DNA of 64,000 nucleotides, from assembly GCF_008632075.1 (NCBI RefSeq), contig NZ_VWVM01000005.1, forward strand, positions 222,011 to 286,010, written 5' to 3'. The notes below the pieces were generated by a model. That model did no database searches and had not been told where the DNA came from. It was given only the letters and a program-made list of their open reading frames with translations. This DNA comes from Candidatus Pantoea gossypiicola (GTDB lineage: Bacteria > Pseudomonadota > Gammaproteobacteria > Enterobacterales > Enterobacteriaceae). Every line of letters begins with the position of its first letter. Within the stretch, counting starts at the first letter, position 1. Below are positions 7,322-17,238 of the stretch, piece by piece. Both the position numbers and the translations under genes were made by a program.

Positions 7322-10300
7322 TTACCCAATAGTCATCAGACTCGCATTACCGCCTGCCGCCGCGGTATTCACACTCAGCGAACGCTCAATCAGCAGACGC
7401 TCAAGCAGCAGATTGGTTTCGCCGCGGGCAAAGCCCTGCACCGAGACAATCGCGCCATCACGCGCTGCGATCTGTTCACACAGGGTGCGCAACTGATCGG
7501 CATCACCGTGATAGATCACCGCATCAAACTCTGCCGCTAACGGGTCATGTGCCAGCGTGATGCGCGCTTTCACGGCATCAGGCAGCGAGGCCCGCAGCGC
7601 GCGATGCAGCTCATCATCCTGCCACAGCGCTTTACTGCCGACGCTGGTCACGGCAGCCAGCTGGATTAACGCATCCTGCTCGTTATCTGCCAGACAAAGC
7701 ACCAGATCGCGCGGCAGTAGCGAGAAGGTGTTGCGCTCGCCAGTCGGACCAGGCAGCAGACGGACCACGCCTGCCTGCGCCAGCTCGCCATAGTGCTGGC
7801 AGAGTTGCGCCAGTTCCGGTTTATCTTTTGCCCAGTTGCTGAGTGCCTGATGCGGTGCCAGCAGTGCCTGACGCAGTGTGCTGTCTGCCGGGCGCTCGGC
7901 ATCCTGACGATCAAAGGTCAGACGCAGCGCGCCATCCGGACGACTGGCCAGCAGGCGGTAGAGATAGAGCGGACCGCCGGCTTTCGGACCGGTTCCGGAT
8001 AAGCCTTCGCCGCCAAACGGCTGGACGCCGACTACCGCGCCCACCATGTTGCGGTTAACGTAGAGGTTACCGACACGGGCATTGGCCGTAACCTGTGCGA
8101 TGGTCTCGTCGATGCGGGTATGCACACCCAACGTCAGGCCATAGCCGGAGGCGTTGATCTGCTCTACCAGCTTCGGCAGGTTGTTGCGGGTGAAACGCAC
8201 CACGTGCAGCACCGGTCCAAAAATCTCTTTATCCAGATCGCTGACCTGATTCAGCTCAATCAGCGTCGGTTTGACAAAGGTGCCGCTGGTCCACTCTTTG
8301 CTGTCCTGCGGATTATCCTGTACTGCCTGATAAACGGTGAAGCCCTTGTTGCGCATCGCCTGAATATGGCGATCGATATTGGCTTTTGCCTCGGCGTCAA
8401 TCACCGGGCCGATATCCGTTGAGAAGCGCTCCGGATTGCCCATGCGGCACTCCGCCATCGCGCCGCGCAACATCTTCAGCGTATGGTCGGCGACATCTTC
8501 CTGAATGCAGAGCAGACGCAGGGCAGAACAGCGCTGTCCTGCACTGTCGAAGGCGGATGCGACGATATCGATCACTACCTGCTCAGTCAGCGCGGAAGAG
8601 TCAACGATCATCGCATTCATCCCGCCGGTCTCCGCAATCAGCGGTACAGGACGACCGTATTGATCAAGACGACCGGCCAGATTCCGCTGCAGCAGGCTCG
8701 CGACAGCGGTTGAACCGGTAAACATCACGCCACGGACCCGATTGTCCCCGGTCAGCTGTGCGCCCACGGTTTCACCCTGACCCGGCAGCAGTTGCAGTAC
8801 GCCTGGTGGCACACCCGCATCCAGCAGGATCTGAACCGCCTGCGCGGCAATCAGCGGAGTCTGCTCAGCCGGTTTAGCCAGCACGCTGTTGCCAGCGGCC
8901 AGTGCAGCCGCAATCTGACCGGTGAAGATCGCCAGCGGGAAGTTCCATGGGCTGATGCAGACCACCGGACCCAACGGACGATGGGTTTCATTGTCGAAAT
9001 CGTCGCGCACCATACCGGCGTAGTAATAGAGGAAATCCACCGCTTCGCGCACTTCCGCGATGGCGTTGTTATAGGTCTTGCCTGCTTCACGTACCAGGAT
9101 GCCAAGCAGCTGCTGCATCTGGCCTTCCATAATCTGTGCGGCGCGTTCCAGAATCGCCGCACGCTCCTGCGGCGGGGTAGCAAACCAGATCGGTCCGCTG
9201 TTCACGGCGGCATCCAGCGCCACAGAGACGTCCTGCTCAGTGGCTTCACGTACCTGACCTACACGATCGTTTGGTGCGGCCGGGTTCAGAACGTCGCGCA
9301 ACTCACCCGCACCCGCTTCACCGTCGACCATCGGCTCGGCCAGGCAGGGCTGTGCGGCGCTGCTCAGCAGGGCGCTGGAGAGTGAGGCGAGACGGTGTTC
9401 GTTAGCCATGTCCAGACCCGCTGAGTTCACGCGGGTCTCGCCATACAGCTCGCGCGGCAGCGGGATTTTTGGATGCGGCAGACCAATAGCGCCTTCGCTG
9501 ACACCCAGTTTCTCTACAGCAGTCACCGGATCGGCTACCAGCTCATCAATCGGCAGCGAGGTATCGGCAATGCGGTTAACAAAGGAGGTGTTGGCTCCGT
9601 TTTCCAGCAGTCGACGCACCAGATAGGCCAGCAGGGTTTCATGGGTGCCGACCGGCGCATAGATACGGCAGGGGCGATTCAGCTTACCGTCAGCGACTTT
9701 GCCAACCACCTGCTCATACAGCGGTTCACCCATGCCATGCAGACACTGAAACTCATACTGACCCGGATAGTAGTTATTGCCTGCCAGCTGATAAATCGCG
9801 GCCAGCGTGTGGGCGTTGTGGGTGGCAAACTGCGGATAGATCAGGCTGGGAACAGAGAGCAGTTTGCGAGCGCAGGCCAGGTAAGAGATATCGGTGTAAA
9901 CCTTACGGGTGTAAACCGGGTAGCCTTCCAGGCCTTCCATCTGGGCGCGCTTAATTTCGCTGTCCCAGTATGCGCCTTTCACCAGACGTATCATCAGGCG
10001 ACGGCGGCTGCGTTGCGCCAGATCGATCAGCTCATCGATCACAAACGGACAGCGTTTCATGTAAGCCTGAATCACGAAGCCGATGCCGTTCCAGCCTTCC
10101 AGCTCTGGCTCGAAACAGAGTTTTTCCAGTAAATCCAGCGACAGCTCCAGCCGGTCGGCTTCTTCTGCATCGATGTTGATGCCGATGTCATAAGAGCGGG
10201 CCAGCAGCGTCAGCGATTTCAAAATAGGGTAGAGCTCATCCATCACCCGCTCATACTGCGCGCGGCTATAGCGGGGATGCAGGGCTGAGAGCTTGATGGA

Positions 10301-11269
10301 GATGCCCGGGCCTTCATAGATGCCACGACCATTTGATGCTTTACCAATGGCGTGAATCGCCTGCTGATAAGAGAGCAGATAGGCTTTGGCATCGCCTGCG
10401 GTCAGGGCCGCTTCACCCAGCATATCGTAAGAGTAACGGAAACCTTTCTCTTCCAGCTTGCGGGCGTTCGCCAGTGCTTCAGCAATGGTTTCACCGGTGA
10501 CGAACTGCTCACCCATCAGACGCATCGCCATATCCACGCCTTTGCGGATCAGGGGCTCGCCGCCTTTACCGATAATGCGGTTGAGCGAGCTGGAAAGATT
10601 CGCCTCATTGTGGGTCGAGACCAGCCGGCCGGTAAACAACAGGCCCCAGGTCGCCGCATTGACAAACAGCGACGGACTGCGTCCCAGGTGAGATTGCCAG
10701 TTACCGTTGCTGATCTTGTCGCGGATTAACGCATCGCGTGTCGGCTTGTCAGGAATACGCAACAGCGCTTCCGCCAGACACATTAACGCCACACCTTCAT
10801 GTGAAGAAAGAGAGAACTCCTGCAGCAGGCTTTGCACCATGCCAGCGCGTCCGGTTGCACCTTTCTGGTGCCGCAGCCTGTCGGCGAGCTGATAAGCCAG
10901 CTGATGCGTTTTCTCTGCCAGCGCCGCGGGTAACCGTGCCTGCTCCAGCATCATCGGGACCGCATCGGTCTCCGGGCGACGCCAGGCGGCAGTCACCGCT
11001 GAACGCGTCACGGACTGAGGTAAAATCTGCTCTGCGAAGTCAAGGAACGGCTGGTGCGTCTCCTCTGACTGGATGTCGTCCGATTCCGCGGCGGCCTGGG
11101 CAGAAAGCGGGATCTCCGGCACGGCGTCGCCGCTCTCCAGCTGGCTGAGATAGTTAAAGACCGCCTGTTTAATCAGCCAGTGTGGCGTGCGATCAATTCG
11201 CTGCGCAGCCAGTTTGATGCGCTCGCGTGTCGCGTCATCCAGTTTTACACCCATGGTGGTTGTAGCCAT
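7322..11269 (-). CDS. putA: trifunctional proline utilization protein PutA
   Basis: A 1315-residue protein that oxidises proline to glutamate in two steps and represses the put genes when proline is absent. The ribbon-helix-helix DNA-binding domain is residues 1-45 (TTTMGVKLDDATRERIK). The FAD proline dehydrogenase barrel spans about 260-570 (IRLVKGAYWDSEIKRAQ, FATHNAHT). The P5C dehydrogenase domain is about 650-1130 with catalytic Cys in SAGQRCSALRLL and NAD loop VMFTGSTAVA. A C-terminal domain ends at NASLMTIG as in E. coli. It is divergent from putP across a shared operator region. It acts at the membrane when proline is present. Confidence 0.97.
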   Translation of the reverse strand: MATTTMGVKLDDATRERIKLAAQRIDRTPHWLIKQAVFNYLSQLESGDAVPEIPLSAQAAAESDDIQSEETHQPFLDFAEQILPQSVTRSAVTAAWRRPETDAVPMMLEQARLPAALAEKTHQLAYQLADRLRHQKGATGRAGMVQSLLQEFSLSSHEGVALMCLAEALLRIPDKPTRDALIRDKISNGNWQSHLGRSPSLFVNAATWGLLFTGRLVSTHNEANLSSSLNRIIGKGGEPLIRKGVDMAMRLMGEQFVTGETIAEALANARKLEEKGFRYSYDMLGEAALTAGDAKAYLLSYQQAIHAIGKASNGRGIYEGPGISIKLSALHPRYSRAQYERVMDELYPILKSLTLLARSYDIGINIDAEEADRLELSLDLLEKLCFEPELEGWNGIGFVIQAYMKRCPFVIDELIDLAQRSRRRLMIRLVKGAYWDSEIKRAQMEGLEGYPVYTRKVYTDISYLACARKLLSVPSLIYPQFATHNAHTLAAIYQLAGNNYYPGQYEFQCLHGMGEPLYEQVVGKVADGKLNRPCRIYAPVGTHETLLAYLVRRLLENGANTSFVNRIADTSLPIDELVADPVTAVEKLGVSEGAIGLPHPKIPLPRELYGETRVNSAGLDMANEHRLASLSSALLSSAAQPCLAEPMVDGEAGAGELRDVLNPAAPNDRVGQVREATEQDVSVALDAAVNSGPIWFATPPQERAAILERAAQIMEGQMQQLLGILVREAGKTYNNAIAEVREAVDFLYYYAGMVRDDFDNETHRPLGPVVCISPWNFPLAIFTGQIAAALAAGNSVLAKPAEQTPLIAAQAVQILLDAGVPPGVLQLLPGQGETVGAQLTGDNRVRGVMFTGSTAVASLLQRNLAGRLDQYGRPVPLIAETGGMNAMIVDSSALTEQVVIDIVASAFDSAGQRCSALRLLCIQEDVADHTLKMLRGAMAECRMGNPERFSTDIGPVIDAEAKANIDRHIQAMRNKGFTVYQAVQDNPQDSKEWTSGTFVKPTLIELNQVSDLDKEIFGPVLHVVRFTRNNLPKLVEQINASGYGLTLGVHTRIDETIAQVTANARVGNLYVNRNMVGAVVGVQPFGGEGLSGTGPKAGGPLYLYRLLASRPDGALRLTFDRQDAERPADSTLRQALLAPHQALSNWAKDKPELAQLCQHYGELAQAGVVRLLPGPTGERNTFSLLPRDLVLCLADNEQDALIQLAAVTSVGSKALWQDDELHRALRASLPDAVKARITLAHDPLAAEFDAVIYHGDADQLRTLCEQIAARDGAIVSVQGFARGETNLLLERLLIERSLSVNTAAAGGNASLMTIG

Positions 11270-11325
11270 GACTCCAGAGCTCCTTAATAGTGGTTCGGTA
11301 CGGCGTTGGCTGCACTATCACTTAA

Positions 11326-11343
11326 GTTGCAACTTTGTGCAAC
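11326..11343. promoter_or_regulatory. PutA operator cluster near putA
   Basis: The GTTGCA half-site recognised by the PutA ribbon-helix-helix domain occurs at 11326-11331, overlapping its own complement at 11328-11333 (GTTGCAAC palindrome), and again in reverse at 11338-11343. These lie 57-74 bases upstream of the putA start, a position suited to autorepression. Confidence 0.75.
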
Positions 11344-11483
11344 CGTGTTAAATGTGAGCCAGTTAACACCCTTCTGACATCAGCAATTGTTAAATCCCGC
11401 AATGCGGCACGGATATTGCTGCAAGATCCTCGCCAGGTCGGCTGGCCTGATAAAAAGCGGGTTTCCGGCCGGTTATACAGAGG

Positions 11484-11513
11484 TGCAACCAGATAACTGT
11501 GAGCGAGTGCAAC
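11484..11513. promoter_or_regulatory. PutA operator cluster in the central put regulatory region
   Basis: Two more copies of the PutA half-site in reverse orientation (TGCAAC at 11484-11489 and 11508-11513), spaced 24 bp apart. With the three near putA they make five sites in the putA-putP region; five operator sites are also described for E. coli. The remaining part of this 450-base gap holds no gene. Confidence 0.7.
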
Positions 11514-11720
11514 CTATCAGCACGTTTTCACAAACGGTTAGTGAAATCACTGTAACGCCTGTGTTAAATCCATTGTGCGCGGAACGCCTTTCCGGCAGGA
11601 TACCGCGCCGCTGGGAAATGACTGACGCCCTGACGAAGAAAATCGACCCGCTTTGCCCCGTTCCGGCAGGCGGGTAGCTGGCGATTTCCTTGGGATATCA
11701 AATAATAAGTGGAGAGACAG

Positions 11721-13205
11721 ATGAGTGTAAGTACACCGATGCTGGTGACCTTTGTGGTTTATATTCTTGGGATGGTATTAATCGGTTTTGCGGCTTATCG
11801 CTCGACCAAAAACTTCGATGATTACATCCTCGGTGGCCGCAGTCTGGGTAGTGTGGTCACGGCACTCTCTGCCGGTGCATCCGATATGAGTGGCTGGTTG
11901 CTGATGGGCTTACCGGGTGCCATCTTCATTTCCGGCATCTCTGAGAGCTGGATTGCGATTGGTCTGACGATCGGTGCCTGGCTGAACTGGAAAATCGTGG
12001 CCGGTCGCCTGCGTGTTCAGACCGAGCATCATAACAATGCCCTGACGCTGCCGGACTTCTTTACCTGCCGCTTTGAAGACCACAGTAAAATCCTGCGCGT
12101 TATCTCCGCTATTGTGATTCTGGTGTTCTTCACCATCTATTGCGCCTCAGGTGTGGTAGCCGGTGCGCGTCTGTTTGAAAGCACCTTTGGGATGAGTTAC
12201 GAGACTGCACTGTGGGCGGGTGCCGCGGCGACCATCCTCTATACCCTGGTGGGCGGTTTCCTGGCGGTGAGCTGGACCGATACCGTTCAGGCGAGCCTGA
12301 TGATTTTTGCGCTGATCCTGACGCCGGTATTTGTGATTATCGCCGTCGGTGGCTGGTCCGATTCGATGGCGGTAATCGAGGCGAAGAGCCTTGAAAACCT
12401 CGATATGCTGAAAGGGCTGAATTTTGTCGCGGTCATCTCGCTGCTCGGCTGGGGTCTGGGCTACTTTGGACAGCCGCATATTCTGGCGCGCTTTATGGCG
12501 GCAGATTCGCATCGCTCTATCCGCACCGCACGCCGTATCGGTATGACGTGGATGGTGCTCTGTCTGGCGGGCGCGGTGGCCGTTGGCTTCTTCGGTATTG
12601 CCTGGTTCCAGAACAACCCGACCCTGGCAACCGGCGTCAATGATAACGCTGAGCGCGTCTTTATCGAGCTGGCGCGCATTCTCTTCAATCCGTGGATTGC
12701 CGGTATTCTGCTGTCTGCCATTCTGGCAGCAGTGATGTCAACGCTGAGCTGTCAGCTGCTGGTCTGCTCCAGCGCCCTGACCGAAGACCTCTATAAAGGC
12801 TTCCTGCGCAAAAATGCCAGTCAGAAAGAGCTGGTATGGGTAGGGCGTCTGATGGTGCTGCTGGTGGCGCTGATTGCGATTGCGCTGGCGTCGAACCCGG
12901 AAAACCGCGTGCTGGGCCTGGTAAGCTACGCCTGGGCGGGCTTTGGTGCGGCGTTTGGTCCGGTGGTGCTGTTTGGCGTCTGCTGGAAGCGTATGAACCG
13001 CAACGGTGCGCTGGCGGGGATGATTATCGGTGCCCTGACCGTGCTGGTATGGAAACAGTATGGCTGGCTGGGACTGTATGAAATCATCCCTGGCTTCATC
13101 TTCGCCAGCATCGCGATTGTGGTCTTCAGCCTGATGGGACGTGAACCCTCAGCCGAAGCGCAGCAGCGCTTTGCTGCCGCAGAAGCGGAGTTCCAGACCA
13201 AATAA
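11721..13205 (+). CDS. putP: sodium/proline symporter PutP
   Basis: A 494-residue sodium:solute symporter with about 13 membrane segments that imports proline for PutA. The family motifs DDYILGGRSLG and SAGASDMSGWLLMGLPGA (about residues 38-72, including the Na+/proline-site residues of TM2) and the long conserved GWGLGYFGQPHILARFMAA block are intact. ATG 11721 has GGAGA just upstream and matches the E. coli N-terminus; the frame open to 11709 is not needed. A strong terminator follows. Confidence 0.96.
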   Translation: MSVSTPMLVTFVVYILGMVLIGFAAYRSTKNFDDYILGGRSLGSVVTALSAGASDMSGWLLMGLPGAIFISGISESWIAIGLTIGAWLNWKIVAGRLRVQTEHHNNALTLPDFFTCRFEDHSKILRVISAIVILVFFTIYCASGVVAGARLFESTFGMSYETALWAGAAATILYTLVGGFLAVSWTDTVQASLMIFALILTPVFVIIAVGGWSDSMAVIEAKSLENLDMLKGLNFVAVISLLGWGLGYFGQPHILARFMAADSHRSIRTARRIGMTWMVLCLAGAVAVGFFGIAWFQNNPTLATGVNDNAERVFIELARILFNPWIAGILLSAILAAVMSTLSCQLLVCSSALTEDLYKGFLRKNASQKELVWVGRLMVLLVALIAIALASNPENRVLGLVSYAWAGFGAAFGPVVLFGVCWKRMNRNGALAGMIIGALTVLVWKQYGWLGLYEIIPGFIFASIAIVVFSLMGREPSAEAQQRFAAAEAEFQTK

Positions 13206-13222
13206 GCGAAGCGTTAATCATC

Positions 13223-13254
13223 AAAGCCCGCCCCGCAAGGAGCGGGCTTTTTTT
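13223..13254 (+). terminator. Rho-independent terminator of putP
   Basis: A 9-bp stem (AAAGCCCGC/GCGGGCTTT, 13223-13231 and 13242-13250) is followed by seven T residues in total, 17 bases after the putP stop. Confidence 0.9.
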
Positions 13255-13317
13255 GTTACAAAGATAAATCACCCAAGGATGAAATTATCTCCGCCAGTAA
13301 CTTGTTTTTTTCGCAGC

Positions 13318-13336
13318 GATAATGATAATCGGTATC
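13318..13336 (+). promoter_or_regulatory. Fur box upstream of efeUOB
   Basis: GATAATGATAATCGGTATC matches the 19-bp Fur consensus at 17 positions. It lies 60 bases before the efeU start, where bound Fur-Fe2+ would block the promoter. This supports iron-repressed expression of efeUOB. Confidence 0.88.
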
Positions 13337-13396
13337 GTTTACACTTTACCTGATTTTACTGTTCATTGACGCTGCTTAACATTCAAGAGGTTGGCG

Positions 13397-14221
13397 ATGT
13401 TTGTTCCGTTTCTCATCATGCTGCGGGAAGGGCTTGAAGCCGCGCTGATAGTCAGCCTGATAGCCAGCTATCTCAAGCGCACCCAGCGCACCCAATGGTT
13501 TCCGGCGATGTGGGCAGGCGTGTTTATCGCCGCTGCGCTCTGTCTGGGCCTGGGTCTGTTTATCAATGCGACTACCGGTGAATTCCCGCAAAAAGAGCAG
13601 GAGCTGTTTGAAGGCATCGTGGCGGTGATTGCGGTGGTAATCCTTACCTCAATGGTGTTCTGGATGCGCAAAGTCGCCCGCAACATTCGGGTCGAGCTTG
13701 AGCAGGCGGTCGATCAGGCGCTGCAACGTTCAGGCCGGGGCGGTCTGGCGCTGGTGCTGATGGTGTTTCTTGCCGTGGCGCGTGAAGGGCTGGAGTCAGT
13801 GTTCTTCCTGCTGGCGGCCTTTACGCAGGATGTCGGTTATGCGCCGCCGATCGGCGCGGTGCTGGGTCTGGCAACCGCCGTGGTGCTGGGCATGCTGCTT
13901 TACTGGGGCGGTATCCGCCTGAACATGGCGCATTTCTTCCGCTGGACCAGCGTTTTCATCCTCTTTGTCGCGGCGGGCCTTGCAGCCAGTGCGATTCGCG
14001 CCTTCCACGAAGCGGGATTGTGGAATCGCTTTCAGGATGTGGCCTTTGATCTCAGCAATACCTTATCGACCCATTCGCTGTTCGGCACGCTGCTGGAAGG
14101 CATTCTGGGTTATCAGGAGACGCCAAGCGTCAGTGAAGTGACGATTTACTTCGTCTATCTGATCCCGGCGCTGATTCTGTTCTTTATGCCTGCGCGACCT
14201 GCTGCGTCGGCGACGGTGTAA
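13397..14221 (+). CDS. efeU: ferrous/ferric iron permease EfeU
   Basis: A 274-residue inner-membrane permease of the Ftr1/EfeU family. Both RExxE iron-path motifs are present: [10 protein letters not shown] near residue 10 and [10 protein letters not shown] near residue 130. The reading frame is continuous, unlike E. coli K-12 where efeU is frameshifted and inactive. ATG 13397 follows AGAGG at 13386-13390 and gives the usual [12 protein letters not shown] start. It is the first gene of the Fur-boxed efeUOB operon that takes up iron at low pH. Confidence 0.95.
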   Translation: MFVPFLIMLREGLEAALIVSLIASYLKRTQRTQWFPAMWAGVFIAAALCLGLGLFINATTGEFPQKEQELFEGIVAVIAVVILTSMVFWMRKVARNIRVELEQAVDQALQRSGRGGLALVLMVFLAVAREGLESVFFLLAAFTQDVGYAPPIGAVLGLATAVVLGMLLYWGGIRLNMAHFFRWTSVFILFVAAGLAASAIRAFHEAGLWNRFQDVAFDLSNTLSTHSLFGTLLEGILGYQETPSVSEVTIYFVYLIPALILFFMPARPAASATV

Positions 14222-14276
14222 TCAGACATTTTTTAGGTGCGCCCGCCGCGCCTGCAACTTAACAGGGAATATCGAG

Positions 14277-15389
14277 ATGACAATGCGTTTCCGCCGCAAG
14301 GCGCTGCTGCTTCCTCTGCTGGCAATCTCCGCATCGGCTACCGCAGCGGTTCCTCAGGTTACCGTAAGCGTCAATGACAGGCAGTGTGAGCCGATGAGCC
14401 TGACGGTCAAGGCTGGCAAAACCCAGTTCCTGATTAAAAACAACAGCCAGAAAGCGCTGGAGTGGGAGATCCTTAAAGGCGTGCTGGTGGTGGAAGAGCG
14501 TGAAAACATCGCGCCGGGCTTCAGTCAGAAGCTGACTGCCAATCTGGAAGCGGGCGATTATGAGATGACCTGTGGCCTGCTGAGCAATCCGAAAGGCAAG
14601 CTGATTGTAAAAGGGGAGGGTGCAGCGACAGTCAGCTCTTCTCCACGTATGCAGCTGGAAGGGCCGATCACCGAATATAAAGCCTATGTGACGGAGCAGG
14701 TGAACCAGCTGGTGAGCAGCACCCAGGCGTTTACGGACGCAGTTAAAGCGGGCGATGTGGAAAAAGCCAAAGCGCTGTTTGCCCCGACCCGTCAGTACTA
14801 TGAGCGTATTGAGCCCATTGCTGAGCTGTTCTCCGATCTCGACGGCAGCATTGATGCCCGCGAAGATGACTACGAGAAGAAATCAGCCGATCCGAAGTTC
14901 ACCGGTTTCCACCGTCTGGAAAAAGCTTTGTTTGCTGATAACAGCACCAAAGACATGGCGGACTACGCGGATAAGCTGAGTAAAGATGTAAAAGATTTGC
15001 AGGTGCGCATCAGCGAACTGGCCTTCCCGCCAGCCAAAGTCGTCGGCGGCGCAGCCGGTCTGATTGAAGAAGTGGCTTCCAGCAAGATTTCCGGCGAGGA
15101 AGATCGCTACAGTCGCACTGACCTGTGGGATTTCCAGGCCAATGTCGATGGTGCACAGAAAATCGTTGAGCTGCTGCGACCGCTGGTGAGCAAAGCAAAT
15201 CCGCAGCTGCTGGCCAAAGTTGACGCCAACTTCAAAAAAGTGGATGCGATCCTGAGCAAGTACCGCACCCAAACCGGTTTCGAATCCTATGAGAAGCTGA
15301 CCAGCGCTGACCGTAACGCGCTGAAAGGGCCGATCACCGCGCTGGCGGAAGATCTTTCATTACTTCGTGGCACTCTGGGTCTGGATTAA
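14277..15389 (+). CDS. efeO: periplasmic iron-binding protein EfeO
   Basis: A 370-residue periplasmic partner of EfeU. After a signal peptide ([15 protein letters not shown], cleavage near residue 22) comes an N-terminal cupredoxin-like domain (about 25-120, with the candidate metal-ligand stretch around [11 protein letters not shown]). An M75 peptidase-like domain follows, with the HRLEKALF helix and [20 protein letters not shown]. It is thought to bind and deliver iron to EfeU. EfeB starts two bases after its stop. Confidence 0.95.
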   Translation: MTMRFRRKALLLPLLAISASATAAVPQVTVSVNDRQCEPMSLTVKAGKTQFLIKNNSQKALEWEILKGVLVVEERENIAPGFSQKLTANLEAGDYEMTCGLLSNPKGKLIVKGEGAATVSSSPRMQLEGPITEYKAYVTEQVNQLVSSTQAFTDAVKAGDVEKAKALFAPTRQYYERIEPIAELFSDLDGSIDAREDDYEKKSADPKFTGFHRLEKALFADNSTKDMADYADKLSKDVKDLQVRISELAFPPAKVVGGAAGLIEEVASSKISGEEDRYSRTDLWDFQANVDGAQKIVELLRPLVSKANPQLLAKVDANFKKVDAILSKYRTQTGFESYEKLTSADRNALKGPITALAEDLSLLRGTLGLD

Positions 15390-15391
15390 TC

Positions 15392-16669
15392 ATGAGTCGT
15401 AAGGAAGATGACGCGCAACCTGCGCGTCGTCGTTTACTGAAAGGACTGGGTCTGCTTGGCGGGGCGGCGGCCATCGGCGGCGGCTGTCCGTTCCACACCG
15501 CTGCCGCTGACAGCTTTTCGCCAGGTACGGTGACGCCGCAGGCGCGACAACAGATGCAACCGTTTTATGGTCAGCATCAGGCGGGCATTACGACGCCTCA
15601 GCAGGCATCAATGATGCTGGTGGCGTTTGACCTGCTCAGCAGCGATAAAGCCGAACTGAAGCGTCTCTTTCAGCTGCTGACCCAGCGTATCGCCTTTCTC
15701 ACTAAAGGCGGTCCGGCACCTGCGGTCACCAATCCGCAACTGCCGCCGATGGATTCCGGCATTCTGGGAGCGACGATCGCGCCGGATAATCTGACGATTA
15801 CCGTATCTGTCGGGCACTCGCTCTTTGACGAACGCTTTGGTCTGGCGCCGCATAAACCAAAAAAATTGCAGCCGATGACGCGTTTCCCCAATGATTCGCT
15901 GGATGCCAGCCAGTGTCACGGCGATCTGCTGTTACAGCTCTGCGCCAACACCCAGGACACAGTGATTCATGCCCTGCGTGACATCATCAAGCATACGCCC
16001 GATCTGCTGGGTGTACGCTGGCGGCGCGAAGGCTTTATCTCCGACCACGCGGCACGCAGTCAGGGGCAGGAGACGCCGATCAATCTGCTGGGCTTTAAAG
16101 ATGGCACCGCGAATCCGGATACTCACGATTCTGTGCTGATGAACCAACTGCTTTGGGTGACCGCGGACCAGGATGAACCTGCCTGGGCACGCAACGGCAG
16201 CTATCAGGCCGTGCGGCTTATCCGCTTTCACGTCGAAATGTGGGACCGCACGCCGCTGGGTGAGCAGCAGACCATCTTTGGACGCGAGAAGCTGAGCGGT
16301 GCGCCGCTGGGGATGAAGCATGAGCGTGACGTTCCGGATTACGCCCGTGACCCGGACGGCGACGTGATTGCACTGGATGCGCACATCCGTCTTGCCAACC
16401 CTCGCACACCTGAGACGGCCAGCAGCCTGATGCTGCGACGCGGCTACAGTTACTCGGCGGGTATCTCTGCATCCGGCCAGCTGGAGATGGGGCTGCTGTT
16501 CGTCTGCTACCAGCACGATCTGGAACGTGGGTTTCTGACCGTGCAGCAGCGCCTGAACGGGGAAGCGCTGGAAGAATATATCCGGCCTTTTGGCGGCGGT
16601 TACTTTTTCGTTTTACCCGGTGTCCCCGACGCCAGCCATTATTTAGCGCAGCCATTGCTTGAAGTCTGA
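15392..16669 (+). CDS. efeB: Tat-exported DyP-type heme peroxidase EfeB
   Basis: A 425-residue dye-decolorising peroxidase. The twin-arginine signal is visible at the N-terminus ([21 protein letters not shown], about residues 11-31), so the folded heme protein is exported by Tat. The DyP signature GFKDGTANP (catalytic Asp) is near residue 235, and a proximal His is expected in [11 protein letters not shown]. It is the third efeUOB gene, believed to oxidise ferrous iron for the permease or act on porphyrins. A modest terminator follows. Confidence 0.95.
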   Translation: MSRKEDDAQPARRRLLKGLGLLGGAAAIGGGCPFHTAAADSFSPGTVTPQARQQMQPFYGQHQAGITTPQQASMMLVAFDLLSSDKAELKRLFQLLTQRIAFLTKGGPAPAVTNPQLPPMDSGILGATIAPDNLTITVSVGHSLFDERFGLAPHKPKKLQPMTRFPNDSLDASQCHGDLLLQLCANTQDTVIHALRDIIKHTPDLLGVRWRREGFISDHAARSQGQETPINLLGFKDGTANPDTHDSVLMNQLLWVTADQDEPAWARNGSYQAVRLIRFHVEMWDRTPLGEQQTIFGREKLSGAPLGMKHERDVPDYARDPDGDVIALDAHIRLANPRTPETASSLMLRRGYSYSAGISASGQLEMGLLFVCYQHDLERGFLTVQQRLNGEALEEYIRPFGGGYFFVLPGVPDASHYLAQPLLEV

Positions 16670-16685
16670 TTAAATTTTAACCATC

Positions 16686-16716
16686 CAGGCGGCCTCTCCC
16701 AGACCGCCTGCCTTTT
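16686..16716 (+). terminator. probable terminator of efeUOB
   Basis: A 7-bp stem (CAGGCGG/CCGCCTG, 16686-16692 and 16704-16710) with an 11-base loop is followed by CCTTTTC. The T-tract is short, so strength is uncertain. Confidence 0.55.
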
Positions 16717-17238
16717 CGGTTTCAGCGCTTTGCTTACTGAGTTTTCGCTGAGATTAAACCGTTCTCTGGCATATATAAAATATTCTAAGTTACTGTAATC
16801 TATTAATTTTACATTTCGCCTTAAAAGAAATAGTTACGTGTGATTAGCAATTCCTTTGCCAGCAGGTAAAATTACTATTGCAAAGGTCCAACGAAATGAT
16901 GCACTTTATTCAACAGGCGTAATCGGATGTGTCGATGTATCACACTGGAGTTCGCGCATGGGTCGAGTCTTTTATGGAACGTTACTGTCACTGAATAAAT
17001 TGCGCCTGACCGCGAGGGCAATTCTGCCTCGTTATTTCTCCCTTCCTTCAACCATTTCTTTTGTTTTAGCACAGCCTGTTTTATCCGGTGTTCAGCCACG
17101 CTATTGCGCTGCTGCATACCCACTATCCTGTCCTGTCATGGCTCAAAAGGAAGCCAACTGAAACCTCTAAAGCGTTCACGTAATCGCAACGGGCCACCGG
17201 CCTCGCGCGGGAAATGAAACCAACTGAAAGGTGCCACT
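16717..17238. other. long phoH leader/intergenic region, no gene seen
   Basis: About 520 bases. An AT-rich block at about 16765-16830 could hold promoters. The phoH ribosome-binding site AAAGG (17227-17231) sits in a segment repeating CCAACTGAAA (17153-17162 and 17219-17228). A single CTGTCAT (17133-17139) recalls half of a Pho box, but no second half is properly spaced, so PhoB control is not supported. Confidence 0.4.

Noticed and set aside
7400..11150. Several plus-strand reading frames of 60-220 codons across the putA region
   Set aside because: They are antisense to a full-length, clearly conserved PutA; high GC at third positions opens such frames. No ribosome sites or family features.
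17133..17139. CTGTCAT as a Pho box before phoH
   Set aside because: A Pho box needs two such 7-mers spaced by four bases; the second is missing.
16856..17161. 101-codon frame upstream of phoH
   Set aside because: No ribosome site and no recognisable features; it is more likely promoter/leader DNA.
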